Part shown: positions 1-8,524 of the stretch, one piece after another
Layout: each line of letters begins with the position of its first letter
Numbering within the stretch: the first letter of the stretch is position 1
Assembly: GCA_017450005.1 (NCBI GenBank)
Contig: JAFSYM010000055.1
Coordinates: forward strand, 1 to 34,865
Reading direction: 5' to 3'
Length of the DNA: 34,865 nt
Source of the DNA: Clostridia bacterium
GTDB lineage: Bacteria; Bacillota; Clostridia; Oscillospirales; Acutalibacteraceae
Notes under the pieces: model-generated
Told to the model about the DNA's origin: nothing
What the model saw: only the letters and a program-made list of their open reading frames with translations
Databases searched by the model: none
Position numbers and translations under genes: made by a program

Positions 1-126
1 CCGCAGGCAGAAGCGCCGACCGAGCCGGCAGGCGAGACGGTGGGCGCCGAAAGGCGCTCGGAGGGGTTGTCACATCAGACGCTATCTGAAAAGCAAAAAC
101 AATCCCTCAGTCATGCTATCGCATGA
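1..126 (+). other. Possible 3' end of an upstream gene running into a repeat
   Basis: Frame 1 is open from the window edge to a TGA at 124-126. The first residues (PQAEAPTEPAGETVGAE) look like an Ala/Pro/Glu-rich protein tail, but from about base 61 the reading frame enters the repeat described separately. Frame 2 is also open through the same bases, to about 198, so openness alone is weak evidence. If the upstream gene is real, its C-terminus is encoded by repeat DNA. No function can be given. Confidence 0.2.
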
Positions 127-287
127 CAGCTCCCTTTACACAAGGGAGCCTTTGCTTGGCCTATTTCGGTCAATGTTCATGACAACAATAGCGTTTTGAG
201 TTTTCAGTAAAACGATTTCTGCCGTGCGCCATAAAGGCGCACACAATCAGAATCAAGGCAAAAACGTTATCCCACAAAAAGCCGTGA
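61..287. repeat. Multi-hairpin intergenic repeat, left copy
   Basis: Bases 135-287 match the reverse complement of 34713-34865 with no gaps and four mismatches (154, 219, 276, 281), about 97% identity. Similarity stops abruptly after 287, which marks one element boundary. The copy here extends left through a chain of hairpins: 61-70 with 99-108 (one G-U pair) enclosing 75-79 with 85-89; 111-116 with 121-126; GCTCCCTT with AAGGGAGC inside 129-149; and GTGCGCC with GGCGCAC at 225-243. No open frame of interest lies in it. The pattern of stacked short hairpins is that of a non-autonomous dispersed repeat; I recall similar sequences scattered in gut Clostridia genomes but cannot verify that here. 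Confidence 0.85.
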
Positions 288-319
288 AGATCGATTCTTT
301 CTTTTTCTTTCTCAAAAAG

Positions 320-348
320 TTGACAAGAAAATGACAATATGGTATGAT
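320..348 (+). promoter_or_regulatory. Sigma-A-type promoter for the secreted protein/alaS transcript
   Basis: A consensus -35 box TTGACA (320-325) is followed by exactly 17 bases and a near-consensus -10 box TATGAT (343-348). The predicted start of transcription, about 355, leaves a leader of roughly 58 bases before the ATG at 413. It lies about 30 bases beyond the end of the left repeat, so the repeat is not part of the core promoter. This is the strongest promoter-like match I found in the window. Confidence 0.8.
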
Positions 349-412
349 ATAGTGATTGTAAATTGGTGTAGTGTTCATATGGGATTATCCGTTGTATTTA
401 AGGAGTGGTTTG

Positions 413-1036
413 ATGAAGAATACTATACGCAACACGCTCGCTGCTGTCCTGACGGCAATTCTGCTGTGCTTCACTGCGGTGCCGGCATATGCGGCGTCGG
501 ATGTGCAGTCGGCAGCTGCCGTGCAGCAGGCGCAGACAGCGTCTGCGCAGAGTCTGTATGCGACGAATCTGCTGCCCGACGCAGTCGGCAAAAAGCGCGT
601 TACGGCGATCACCCGTTTGAGCGACGAGCAGGTCGAGGAGATTTCCGACCGGCTGGCGGAGCACTCGAAGGTGTACCTTGTCGAACTTCGCGACGGTCGG
701 CGGACGTACTACATGACCGTCGATTTCCGCGACGACGACGCGGTCTATTTTTCCAAGCTGGTTGTGATGCGCGCGACGTCGCACAAGCTGTATGACCGCT
801 CCGAAAAAATGGCGGAGGAAGCAGGCGAACCGGAGCCGATCCTGATGAGCTACACGCACATCATCGGCGAGCTGAGCCTGCACTACATCATCTACCGCGT
901 GACCGATTCTTTCGGCGGCGAAAAGCTGCCGGGTGCGCTCGGCAAGCTGTACCGCATGAGCGTGGTCGCCGATCTGAACATCGACGAGGGCAGACTGGCC
1001 GCAGCCATTCAGGTGGCAGGAAAAATACTGGGTTAA
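413..1036 (+). CDS. Secreted protein of unknown function
   Basis: I do not recognise this 207-aa protein. The start at 413 is chosen because AAGGAG lies at 400-405 and the protein then begins with a textbook signal peptide: MKNTIR, a hydrophobic stretch to about residue 22, and an AYA-A cleavage site near residue 27. An Ala/Gln-rich segment follows (about 28-50), then a mixed alpha/beta domain rich in charged residues with no second membrane segment, so it is probably exported and either released or loosely wall-associated. It has its own strong promoter (320-348) and is only 30 bases from alaS, so it may be the first gene of the alaS transcript. It shows no catalytic motif I can name. Confidence 0.75.
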   Translation: MKNTIRNTLAAVLTAILLCFTAVPAYAASDVQSAAAVQQAQTASAQSLYATNLLPDAVGKKRVTAITRLSDEQVEEISDRLAEHSKVYLVELRDGRRTYYMTVDFRDDDAVYFSKLVVMRATSHKLYDRSEKMAEEAGEPEPILMSYTHIIGELSLHYIIYRVTDSFGGEKLPGALGKLYRMSVVADLNIDEGRLAAAIQVAGKILG

Positions 1037-1066
1037 TATTTTTATTCAATAGGAGAGCGAATCATC

Positions 1067-3724
1067 ATGGAATGGACAGGATTGAACGAACTGCGGGAAA
1101 AATATCTTTCTTTCTTCGAGAGCAAGGGGCATCTGCGTTTCCCGAGCGCATCCCTCATCCCGCAGGGCGATAAGAGCCTGCTGCTGATCAACGCAGGCAT
1201 GGCGCCGCTGAAAAAATACTTTACCGGCGAGTTGACGCCGCCGTGCGTGCGTGTAACGTCGTGCCAGAAGTGCATCCGCACACCCGACATCGAGCGCGTG
1301 GGCAAGACGGCGCGTCACGGCACCTATTTTGAGATGCTGGGCAACTTCTCTTTCGGCGATTATTTCAAGCGTGAAGCGACGGCGTGGGCGTGGGAGTTCT
1401 GCACCAAGGTTATGCAGATGGACCCGGAAAAGCTGTTCATCAGCGTGTATCTGGATGACGACGAGGCATACGACATCTGGACGAAAGAGATCGGCGTTGC
1501 CGAGGATCACATGGTGCGTCTGGGCAAGGAGGACAACTTCTGGGAGCACGGCGCAGGTCCGTGCGGCCCTTGCTCCGAAATCTACTACGACCGCGGCGAG
1601 AAGTACGGCTGCGGCAAGCCCGACTGCAAGGTCGGCTGCGACTGCGACCGCTACGTCGAGTTCTGGAATCTGGTCTTTACCCAGTTTGAGAACGACGGCA
1701 ACAACAACTATACCCGCCTGAAGAACTGCAATATCGACACCGGTATGGGTCTGGAGCGTCTGGCGTGCATCGCGCAGAACGTGGACAACCTGTTCGAGGT
1801 CGACACCGTGCAGAACATCATGAAGCACATCATGCAGATCGCGGGCGTCAAATACCATGAGAACGAAAAGAGCGACGTTTCGCTGCGCGTGATCACCGAC
1901 CATATCCGCAGCACAACATTCATGATCGGCGACGGTGTGATGCCGTCCAACGAAGGCCGCGGCTATGTGCTGCGCCGCCTGCTGCGCCGCGCTGCGCGTC
2001 ACGGCCGCTTGCTGGGCATCGACCGCCCGTTCCTGTCGGAAGTCTGCGCGACCGTGATTCACGAAAACGAAACCGCTTACCCCAACCTGGTGGAAAAGCA
2101 GGAATTTATCACCAACGTCATTCGCAACGAGGAGGAGAACTTCTCCCGCACGATCGACGCCGGACTGCAGCTTCTTTCCCAGATGATCGAATCGGCTGAC
2201 GGCGATACGCTGTCCGGCAAGGATGCGTTCATGCTGTCCGATACGTTCGGCTTCCCGATCGACCTGACCAAGGAGATACTGGAAGAAAAAGGTATGACGG
2301 TCGACGAAGCGGCGTTTGACGCGCTGGTCGCCGAGCAGCGTGCACGTTCGCGCGCCGCACGCAAGGATGCGGGCGCAGAGGCGTGGAAGAATGCGGGCGT
2401 CGTGACCAAGGGTCTGCCCAAGACGGAATATGCCGGCGAGACGGCGTTTGCGGCCGACGGCGAAGTGCTGACCATCATTGCCGGCGGCGAGCGCGTGGAG
2501 TACGCCGAGAACGGCGCCGAGGTCACGCTGGTGCTCGACCGCACGGCTTTCTATGCCGAGAGCGGCGGTCAGGTCGGCGACGTTGGCGCCATTACGGCGG
2601 GCGACACGGTTTTTACCGTCACGAACTGCACCAAGACGAATGACGGCGTGTTCCTGCACACAGGCAGCGTCACGCAAGGCGACGGTATCGCGGCGGGCGC
2701 CGCGGTGCGCACTGCCGTGGACAGCGAGAGAAAGCACGCGATTATGCGCAACCATACGGCGGCGCATCTGTTGCAGGCGGCTTTGCGCCGTGTGCTCGGT
2801 ACGCACGTAGAGCAGGCCGGTCAGTATGTCAACGAAAAGGCCGTGCGCTTTGACTTTACGCATTTCTCCGCCATGACGGCGGACGAGCTGCGTGAGGTCG
2901 AGCGGCTGGTCAATGCGGAGATTCTGAAGGCCGAGCCCGTGACCAAGACCGAGATGCCCATTGATGAGGCGAAAAAGATCGGCGCCATGGCGCTGTTCGG
3001 CGAGAAATACGGCGACGTTGTGCGCGTGGTCTGCACGGGCAGCGTCACCGACGACGAAAAGTTTTCCATCGAGCTGTGCGGCGGTTCGCATGTGGACAAC
3101 ACGTCCGCGCTCGGTCTGTTCAAGATCGTGTCCGAGTCGTCTGTCGCGGCCGGCGTGCGCCGCATCGAGGGCGTCACGGGCATGGGCGTGCTCGACTATC
3201 TGAACGACAATCTCGCGCGCATCCAGCGCACGGCTGCGGCGATGAAGCTGGGCAACGTCTCCGAGCTGGAGCATCGCGCCTCTTCGCTCATGGGCGAGCT
3301 GCGGCAGAAAGATAAAGAGATCGACAAGCTCTCCGCAGAGCTCTCCGCCATCAAGGCGGGCAGCGTCTTCGGCGAGGCGAAGGCAGTCGGCTGCGTGCGG
3401 CTGTTCACGGCGGTGCTGGACGGCACCGTGACGGCGGACGAGCTGCGCGGCATGTGCAACAGCGCCAAGGATAAGGGCGACGATGTGGTCGTGCTGGTCG
3501 GCGGCGTCAATGAAAAGGGCGCGGTTTCGCTCGCGGCAGGCTGCGGCAAGACGGCTGTGGCTGCCGGCGCGCATGCCGGTACGCTCGTGCGCGAGGCGGC
3601 CAAAATCGCAGGCGGCGCGGGCGGCGGCAAGCCGGACAGCGCTATGGCCGGCGCCAAGGATCCCGCAAAGCTCGCCGACGCCGTGGCAGCGGCGGCGGAC
3701 ATCCTTGCGGGTATGCTGAAATAA
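1067..3724 (+). CDS. alaS: Alanine--tRNA ligase
   Basis: This 885-aa protein charges tRNA(Ala) with alanine and edits mischarged Ser/Gly-tRNA(Ala) in the cytoplasm. The N-terminus carries the class II catalytic core (ELREKYLSFFESKGH near residue 8, LLINAGMAPLKKYFTG near 38). The editing domain has the zinc-type motif H563-x3-H567 (HTAAH) with C671-x3-H675 (CGGSH). A C-terminal DHHA1-like domain ends in a Gly-rich GGAGGGKPDSA stretch. Length and domain order are normal for the family. AGGAG at 1051-1055 fixes the start. I see no T-box leader: the preceding gap is only 30 bases and the promoter leader lacks the T-box core, so regulation probably differs from many Firmicutes aminoacyl-tRNA synthetase genes. 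Confidence 0.98.
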   Translation: MEWTGLNELREKYLSFFESKGHLRFPSASLIPQGDKSLLLINAGMAPLKKYFTGELTPPCVRVTSCQKCIRTPDIERVGKTARHGTYFEMLGNFSFGDYFKREATAWAWEFCTKVMQMDPEKLFISVYLDDDEAYDIWTKEIGVAEDHMVRLGKEDNFWEHGAGPCGPCSEIYYDRGEKYGCGKPDCKVGCDCDRYVEFWNLVFTQFENDGNNNYTRLKNCNIDTGMGLERLACIAQNVDNLFEVDTVQNIMKHIMQIAGVKYHENEKSDVSLRVITDHIRSTTFMIGDGVMPSNEGRGYVLRRLLRRAARHGRLLGIDRPFLSEVCATVIHENETAYPNLVEKQEFITNVIRNEEENFSRTIDAGLQLLSQMIESADGDTLSGKDAFMLSDTFGFPIDLTKEILEEKGMTVDEAAFDALVAEQRARSRAARKDAGAEAWKNAGVVTKGLPKTEYAGETAFAADGEVLTIIAGGERVEYAENGAEVTLVLDRTAFYAESGGQVGDVGAITAGDTVFTVTNCTKTNDGVFLHTGSVTQGDGIAAGAAVRTAVDSERKHAIMRNHTAAHLLQAALRRVLGTHVEQAGQYVNEKAVRFDFTHFSAMTADELREVERLVNAEILKAEPVTKTEMPIDEAKKIGAMALFGEKYGDVVRVVCTGSVTDDEKFSIELCGGSHVDNTSALGLFKIVSESSVAAGVRRIEGVTGMGVLDYLNDNLARIQRTAAAMKLGNVSELEHRASSLMGELRQKDKEIDKLSAELSAIKAGSVFGEAKAVGCVRLFTAVLDGTVTADELRGMCNSAKDKGDDVVVLVGGVNEKGAVSLAAGCGKTAVAAGAHAGTLVREAAKIAGGAGGGKPDSAMAGAKDPAKLADAVAAAADILAGMLK

Positions 3725-3750
3725 TCTACCGAAAACAGGAGGCAATAAAC

Positions 3751-4089
3751 ATGGATTGTCTGTTTTGCAAAATCGCTGCGGGAGAGATCCCGTCGAAAAA
3801 GGTCTATGAGGATGAGCAGGTCTATGCGTTCTACGACATCGACCCGCAGGCGCCGGTGCATGTGCTGCTGATTCCGAAAGCGCACATCGCTTCCGCTGCC
3901 GAAATCACACCGGAAAACAGCGCGGTTGTGGCGCATATCTTTGAAGTCGCGGCAGCTCTGGCGAAGGAGCTCGGTCTGGACGACGGTTTCCGCATCGTGT
4001 CCAACTGCGGCGAGAGCGCCGGTCAGACGGTCAGGCATCTGCACTTTCATCTGATGGGCGGCCGCAGCTTTGCGTGGCCTGCCGGCTGA
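3751..4089 (+). CDS. HIT-family (HINT-type) nucleotide hydrolase
   Basis: This 112-aa protein belongs to the histidine-triad family, which hydrolyses purine phosphoramidates and related nucleotide conjugates. The active-site triad is H96-L-H98-F-H100 (HLHFH) followed by LMGG. The N-terminal CLFCKIAAGEIPS carries the Cys-x2-Cys pair seen in zinc-binding HINT proteins, and the core YAFYDIDPQAPVHVLLIPK is typical. Length is normal. AGGAGG at 3737-3742 precedes the ATG by 8 bases. It sits 26 bases after alaS; the pairing may reflect removal of aminoacyl-adenylate by-products, a role proposed for HINT proteins, but here that is inference from position only. Confidence 0.95.
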   Translation: MDCLFCKIAAGEIPSKKVYEDEQVYAFYDIDPQAPVHVLLIPKAHIASAAEITPENSAVVAHIFEVAAALAKELGLDDGFRIVSNCGESAGQTVRHLHFHLMGGRSFAWPAG

Positions 4090-4112
4090 TCTGATTTTTA
4101 CCGGGAAGGGGC

Positions 4113-6284
4113 GTGTTCCCATTGCGCAGACCGATGGCTGTACTGGGCGGCGCATTCTTCCTGTCCCTGTATGTACTCAGCGTCCTGCCGCAGCGTGCGC
4201 TCATCCCGCTGGCGGGTGCGTCCGCATTGCTTCTTGCGGCGGCGCTGCTTGTGCGTACCTTACGAAAGCACGCCAGACTGCCGCTGCTGTTCGGCGCGGT
4301 ATTGGCTGCGTGCGCACTTGTGCAGCTCACCACGGTCACCGTTTTCCGGCCGATTGCCGCACTGCACGGAAAATCCGTGCGGATCACGGCGTCGCTTTGC
4401 GATCTGCCGCGGGAGTACAACGAAGAGAGTTGTTATTATGAACTGCGCACACGCTCGGTCGACGGCGTGCCGATGCGCTGCCGGATCGGATTCTGGAGCA
4501 CGAAGGATATGCAGTGGACGCCCTCGCAGACGGTATCGTTTACGGCAAGGGTGTATGCGTCCGATGCGCCGGATGCAACCGGTGTCTGGCTGCGCATGTT
4601 CGGCGTCGAGGAGCTGACGGTGACGGATGCGCGTCCCGATGTGTTCGCGCGCATGCTCGAAGTGCGCCGCTATACGATCGACACGCTGCTGCAGGCGGCG
4701 CCCGGTCCTGCCGGCGCAGTGCTTGCAGCTTTGGTGACGGGCGACAGGACGCACATTCCCGCAGATATTTATGCGCACATGCGCAACTGCGGGATTGTGC
4801 ACATCTTCTCTGTCTCCGGCTTTCATCTGTCTGTGTTTTCCATGCTCCTGTATCAGTTTCTGGAGCGGCGCCGGGTGCCGCGATTTGCCGCGGTGCTGCC
4901 GTCGATCGTGCTGGTACTGTTTCTGATGGCGGTCACGGGCTTTTCCGCGTCCTGTGTCCGCGCCGGAATCATGCTGCTGACACTGCTGTTCGGCCGGCTG
5001 TTCTTTTGGCAATCCGATTCGATCAATTCGCTGGGATTATCGCTTTTGATTATGGGCTTTGTTTCGCCGTTTTGCGCCGGGGACGTCGGGCTGCAGCTCT
5101 CCGTTCTGGGCGCGCTGGGCGCAATTCTAGCCTCGCCGCTCGCCGGACGGCTGTCGCAGAAGATCCGTGTGCGTCCGTATTTTCTCCGCAGACCGGTGCA
5201 GGCGATTGCGGAAACGATCGTCCTGAGCGCCTGTATCTATGCGATGACGCTCGTTCCGGTGGCGCTGCACTATGATACGCTTTCCCTGATTTCTCCCATC
5301 GCCAATGCCGTGATCCTGTTTGCCGCGGAGTGGGCGATGATCGGCGCGGCGGTTTCCGTGCTTTTCTCCCTGATCCCGCCGCTGTATTTTGTGTTTCGCG
5401 TCCTGTCGTTTTCGGCAGGTCTTCTGGCGCGGTACTGCATCACGGCGTCCGATTTTTTGGGCGGCCTGCCGTTTTCCGTCGTGCGCTTTGACCGCGTGAC
5501 GCTCTGCTGCTGGGCAGCGGGTACGCTGATCGTGCTGGCCGTCGCGCTATGCGTTCACCTTGGCAATCGGCGGCGTGTCGTAACCGTTGCGGCGCTGTCG
5601 CTGAGCATGCTGCTCAGCTGCGCGCTTTTCCGCGCGTGGAACGTGCGCGACAGCGTGTTTGTGACGGCTTTTGACGTCGGCAATCATTCGGCGCTGCTTG
5701 TGCAAAGCCGCGGCGAAACGGCGCTGATCGGCTGCGGCGGCGTTAATACCGCACAGCGGATTCTGCGCTATACGGACGACGTCGATTGGCTGCTTCTGCC
5801 GCGCACATCCCTGACGGGGTGCAGCGGCGCGAGCGAACTGATCCGGTCGGTTCCGTGCCATGAAATCTGGGCGCCGGCGCGAAATCCGGCAGTGGAGGGC
5901 GCATTCTTCTTCGGCTCTGCCGAGGTGCGCAGAACCGGAACGCGTCAGGTCGGCGCGGTTCGGGCCGAATACATCGGCGGCGCGAATGCTGCCGTCTATC
6001 TGACGGCACACGGCAGGACGATGCTGCTTTTGTTCTCGCCCGGATGCGATCTCGCAAGGCTTCCGTCCGCATGGCAAAACGCCGATATCATCTATGTACG
6101 CGGCGATCTGCCGCCCGCTCTGGAGCCGGAAAAGATCGGTCTTGTGCTGCTCTCGCGCAGCGCGGCACAGGGCGAGCCGATTCCGCGTGCGATCCGCCGC
6201 AGCGGGACGTTTGCCGTGTCGACCGCCGACAAGGGCGATTTGCGGCTGCGGATCGATCCGGACGGTACAGTCGGATTTGAATAA
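4113..6284 (+). CDS. comEC: ComEC/Rec2-family DNA-uptake membrane protein with degenerate C-terminal domain
   Basis: About 720 aa. ComEC forms the inner-membrane channel for single-stranded DNA during natural transformation. An N-terminal hydrophobic region and soluble segment are followed by the Competence domain, recognisable from LAALVTGDRTHIP (near 200) and VHIFSVSGFHLSVF (near 230), then many membrane helices to about residue 510. The C-terminal part should be a metallo-beta-lactamase domain. The fold signature survives, but DVGQGD reads DVGNHS (521-526) and the metal-binding TH-x-D-x-DH loop reads LPRTSLTGCSG (562-572). The start is uncertain: GTG at 4113 has GGGAAGG only 3 bases upstream, while TTG at 4122 has better spacing. 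No comEA is adjacent. holA follows, as in Bacillus. Confidence 0.9.
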   Translation: MFPLRRPMAVLGGAFFLSLYVLSVLPQRALIPLAGASALLLAAALLVRTLRKHARLPLLFGAVLAACALVQLTTVTVFRPIAALHGKSVRITASLCDLPREYNEESCYYELRTRSVDGVPMRCRIGFWSTKDMQWTPSQTVSFTARVYASDAPDATGVWLRMFGVEELTVTDARPDVFARMLEVRRYTIDTLLQAAPGPAGAVLAALVTGDRTHIPADIYAHMRNCGIVHIFSVSGFHLSVFSMLLYQFLERRRVPRFAAVLPSIVLVLFLMAVTGFSASCVRAGIMLLTLLFGRLFFWQSDSINSLGLSLLIMGFVSPFCAGDVGLQLSVLGALGAILASPLAGRLSQKIRVRPYFLRRPVQAIAETIVLSACIYAMTLVPVALHYDTLSLISPIANAVILFAAEWAMIGAAVSVLFSLIPPLYFVFRVLSFSAGLLARYCITASDFLGGLPFSVVRFDRVTLCCWAAGTLIVLAVALCVHLGNRRRVVTVAALSLSMLLSCALFRAWNVRDSVFVTAFDVGNHSALLVQSRGETALIGCGGVNTAQRILRYTDDVDWLLLPRTSLTGCSGASELIRSVPCHEIWAPARNPAVEGAFFFGSAEVRRTGTRQVGAVRAEYIGGANAAVYLTAHGRTMLLLFSPGCDLARLPSAWQNADIIYVRGDLPPALEPEKIGLVLLSRSAAQGEPIPRAIRRSGTFAVSTADKGDLRLRIDPDGTVGFE

Positions 6285-6308
6285 TACTCTATGAAGGGAG
6301 GCGCTCGT

Positions 6309-7358
6309 ATGCCGGAACTCACCGAGCAGGGACTCAAACGCCAGATCAAAGAAAACACGTTTTCGACGCTCTACTTGATTTACGGCGACGAGCCTTACCT
6401 CAAGTCATTTTATGCCGGGCGCATCTGCGAACGCGCTGTGGACAGCGCGATGCGCGATTTCAATTTCCATCGCTTCGAGGGAAAATCCGTCGACTTTGAC
6501 GTCGTATCGGAGGCGGTGGAAGCGTTCCCGATGATGAGCGCGCGCACCTGCGTGCTGCTCAAGGACGTGCCGGTCGACACGCTCTTACAGGGCGACCGGG
6601 ACAAACTCATGCAGATCCTTTCCGATATTCCGCCGACGTGCACGGTTGTGCTGTGGATGGATACGGTGGATGTGCAGCCGAAAAAAAGCGCCAAGTGGCG
6701 CGCGTTTCTCAAGGATATTTCTCCGTATGCCGAGCTTGTCGCACTCGATAAACGCGGCAGCGCGGATATTGTCAAGCTCGTGCGCTCCGGCGCGCAGAAG
6801 CGCGGGTGCGAAATCAGCCCCCCGACGGCCAATTATTTCATCTCACTCGTCGGCAGTGATCTGACGAAAGTGCTGCAGGAGCTTGAAAAGCTCTGCGCGT
6901 TCAAGGGCGCGGGCGAGATCACACAGCAGGACGTGGACGCGGTTGCGGTGCGCACGGTCGAGGCGGTTGTCTTCGATATTACGAAGGCGATGTTCGCCGG
7001 CGACGCGGCGCGTGCGCTGACGATTCTCTCCCAGCTTTTCCGGCAGAAGTCGGAGCCGGTGATGATTCTCGGCGCTTTGATTGCCTGCTATGTGGATATC
7101 TACCGCGTCAAGGTGTTCACGCTCTCCGGCGGACGGCCGGAGGACGCGGCAAAAACGTTTAATTACAAGGGCAAGGAGTTCCGCCTGCGCAATGCCGCGC
7201 GCGACGGCCGTAATCTCTCCCTGTCCGACGCGCGGCGGTGTCTGGACATCCTGTACCGCTGCGACTCTGATCTGAAAGGCTCCGGAATGGACCCGAAGCT
7301 CCTGCTCGAGCGTTGTATCACCGAGCTGATGCTGGTGCAGCATTCCGTACGTACATAG
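6309..7358 (+). CDS. holA: DNA polymerase III subunit delta
   Basis: This 349-aa protein is the delta subunit of the clamp-loader complex that opens the sliding clamp for replication. It has the family opening (TLYLIYGDEPYLKSFYAGRI), the degenerate AAA+ core (VVLWMDTVDVQPKKSAKW), and the C-terminal collar region with KSEPVMILGALIACYVDIYR and SGMDPKLLLERCITELM. The downstream ATG at 6309 is preferred over the one at 6291 because AAGGGAGG (6294-6301) lies 7 bases before it and overlaps the earlier ATG. Following comEC is a common Firmicutes arrangement. Length is normal. Confidence 0.95.
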   Translation: MPELTEQGLKRQIKENTFSTLYLIYGDEPYLKSFYAGRICERAVDSAMRDFNFHRFEGKSVDFDVVSEAVEAFPMMSARTCVLLKDVPVDTLLQGDRDKLMQILSDIPPTCTVVLWMDTVDVQPKKSAKWRAFLKDISPYAELVALDKRGSADIVKLVRSGAQKRGCEISPPTANYFISLVGSDLTKVLQELEKLCAFKGAGEITQQDVDAVAVRTVEAVVFDITKAMFAGDAARALTILSQLFRQKSEPVMILGALIACYVDIYRVKVFTLSGGRPEDAAKTFNYKGKEFRLRNAARDGRNLSLSDARRCLDILYRCDSDLKGSGMDPKLLLERCITELMLVQHSVRT

Positions 7359-7360
7359 AT

Positions 7361-7969
7361 ATGATCCGAATCAAACCGGCGGTGATCGTGGAGGGAAAGT
7401 ACGACAAGATCAAATTGTCGTCTCTTCTGGACACACTGATTATCGAGACAGACGGTTTCGCGATTTTTAAAGACGCCGAAAAGCAGAAGCTCATCCGGCG
7501 TCTGGCGCAGACGCGCGGCATCCTGATCCTGACGGACAGCGATTCGGCAGGCTTTAAAATCCGCTCGTTCATCGGCGGAAGTCTGCCGCCGGAACAGGTC
7601 AGGCACGCGTATATTCCCGACATTCTCGGCAAGGAGCGGCGCAAGGCAGAGCCGTCCAAGGAGGGCAAGCTCGGCGTCGAGGGCGTGCCGAGCGCGGTGC
7701 TGCTCTGCGCGCTCGAGCGTGCGGGCGTGCTTTGCGACGAAGCGCCGCAGCCCCGCCGTCAGATCACGCACGCCGACCTGTATGCCGACGGATTCAGCGG
7801 CACGAAGGGCAGCAAGGCACGTCTGGCTGCGCTGCTGCGCGCGTTCGATTTGCCCGAGCGGCTGAGCAAGAACGCGCTACTGCGTGCGCTCAACACATTT
7901 GTCGACTACGACGAATACCGCCGTGTCGCACAGTCACTGCAAATCCACGAAACGGAGGATACGCCATGA
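7361..7969 (+). CDS. RNase M5-like toprim protein (DUF4093 type)
   Basis: This 202-aa protein has a toprim catalytic fold. Visible elements are the glutamate strand [13 protein letters not shown] (7-19), ETDGFAIF (about 30), the Asp-x-Asp motif [12 protein letters not shown], and the RNase M5-type segment KEGKLGVEG. RNase M5 matures the 5S rRNA precursor; toprim relatives include primases and topoisomerases. The C-terminal half ([16 protein letters not shown]) matches the DUF4093 extension of this group as I remember it. The usual partner ksgA is absent. It starts 2 bases after holA with no strong ribosome-binding site, suggesting translational coupling, and its TGA overlaps the start of ispF. 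The 5S maturation role is inference. Confidence 0.75.
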   Translation: MIRIKPAVIVEGKYDKIKLSSLLDTLIIETDGFAIFKDAEKQKLIRRLAQTRGILILTDSDSAGFKIRSFIGGSLPPEQVRHAYIPDILGKERRKAEPSKEGKLGVEGVPSAVLLCALERAGVLCDEAPQPRRQITHADLYADGFSGTKGSKARLAALLRAFDLPERLSKNALLRALNTFVDYDEYRRVAQSLQIHETEDTP

Positions 7970-8439
7970 TGCGCATCGGTCACGGCTACGACGTACACCG
8001 GCTCGTCCCGGATCGCCGCCTGATTCTGGGCGGGGTAGAGATCCCGTTTGAGCGCGGACTTCTGGGACACTCCGACGCGGATGTGCTGCTGCACGCGATT
8101 GCGGACGCGCTGCTGGGCGCTGCGGCGCTGGGCGATATCGGCTGTCTGTTCCCGGACACCGATCCCGCATACGCCGGCGCGGACAGTCTCGAACTGCTGC
8201 GTCAGGTGCGCAGGGCCGTGCAGGAAGCGGGCTATGCGGTCGGCAACGTCGACGCGACGGTGCTCGCGCAGCGGCCGAAGCTGCGCGGCTATATCGACGG
8301 GATGCGCCGCAACATCGCAGACGCTCTGGATGTGCCGGTATCCGCCGTCAGCGTCAAGGCGACGACCGAGGAGGGACTCGGTTTCACCGGCAGCGGCGAG
8401 GGCGTCGCGGCGCATGCGGTGTGCCTGCTGACAAAGTGA
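7966..8439 (+). CDS. ispF: 2-C-methyl-D-erythritol 2,4-cyclodiphosphate synthase
   Basis: This 157-aa enzyme makes the cyclic diphosphate intermediate of the MEP isoprenoid pathway. The metal ligands D9, H11 (GYDVHRL) and H43 ([19 protein letters not shown]) are present, as are HSDADV and the C-terminal [17 protein letters not shown] nucleotide-binding loop. GGAGG at 7954-7958 gives 7-base spacing to ATG 7966; the next ATG at 7969 would drop one Met. The start overlaps the preceding TGA. No ispD is adjacent. Length is normal. Confidence 0.97.
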   Translation: MMRIGHGYDVHRLVPDRRLILGGVEIPFERGLLGHSDADVLLHAIADALLGAAALGDIGCLFPDTDPAYAGADSLELLRQVRRAVQEAGYAVGNVDATVLAQRPKLRGYIDGMRRNIADALDVPVSAVSVKATTEEGLGFTGSGEGVAAHAVCLLTK

Positions 8440-8469
8440 TGAAATGTTTGTGAATTTACGGCTTTTAAA

Positions 8470-8498
8470 TTGAAAATAGCTCATTTCTGTGCTACAAT
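8470..8498 (+). promoter_or_regulatory. Sigma-A-type promoter for cdaA
   Basis: TTGAAA (8470-8475), a 17-base spacer and TACAAT (8493-8498) form a good vegetative promoter in the 85-base gap after ispF. Transcription would begin near 8505, which helps decide the cdaA start: an ATG at 8510 would be almost at the mRNA end, whereas ATG 8525 has TGAGGT (8511-8516) correctly placed. Confidence 0.7.
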
Positions 8499-8524
8499 AA
8501 AAGGATGAAATGAGGTTCGTATAC

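Noticed and set aside
287-1066. T-box riboswitch for alaS
   Set aside because: I looked for the conserved T-box core and a terminator/antiterminator pair before alaS and before 413 and saw neither.
1046-3745. Antisense open frame of about 900 codons across all of alaS
   Set aside because: It mirrors the alaS gene in the phase where GC-rich codons produce few stops. Its translation is Arg/His/Ala-rich with no domain and it has no ribosome-binding site. It is a compositional shadow.
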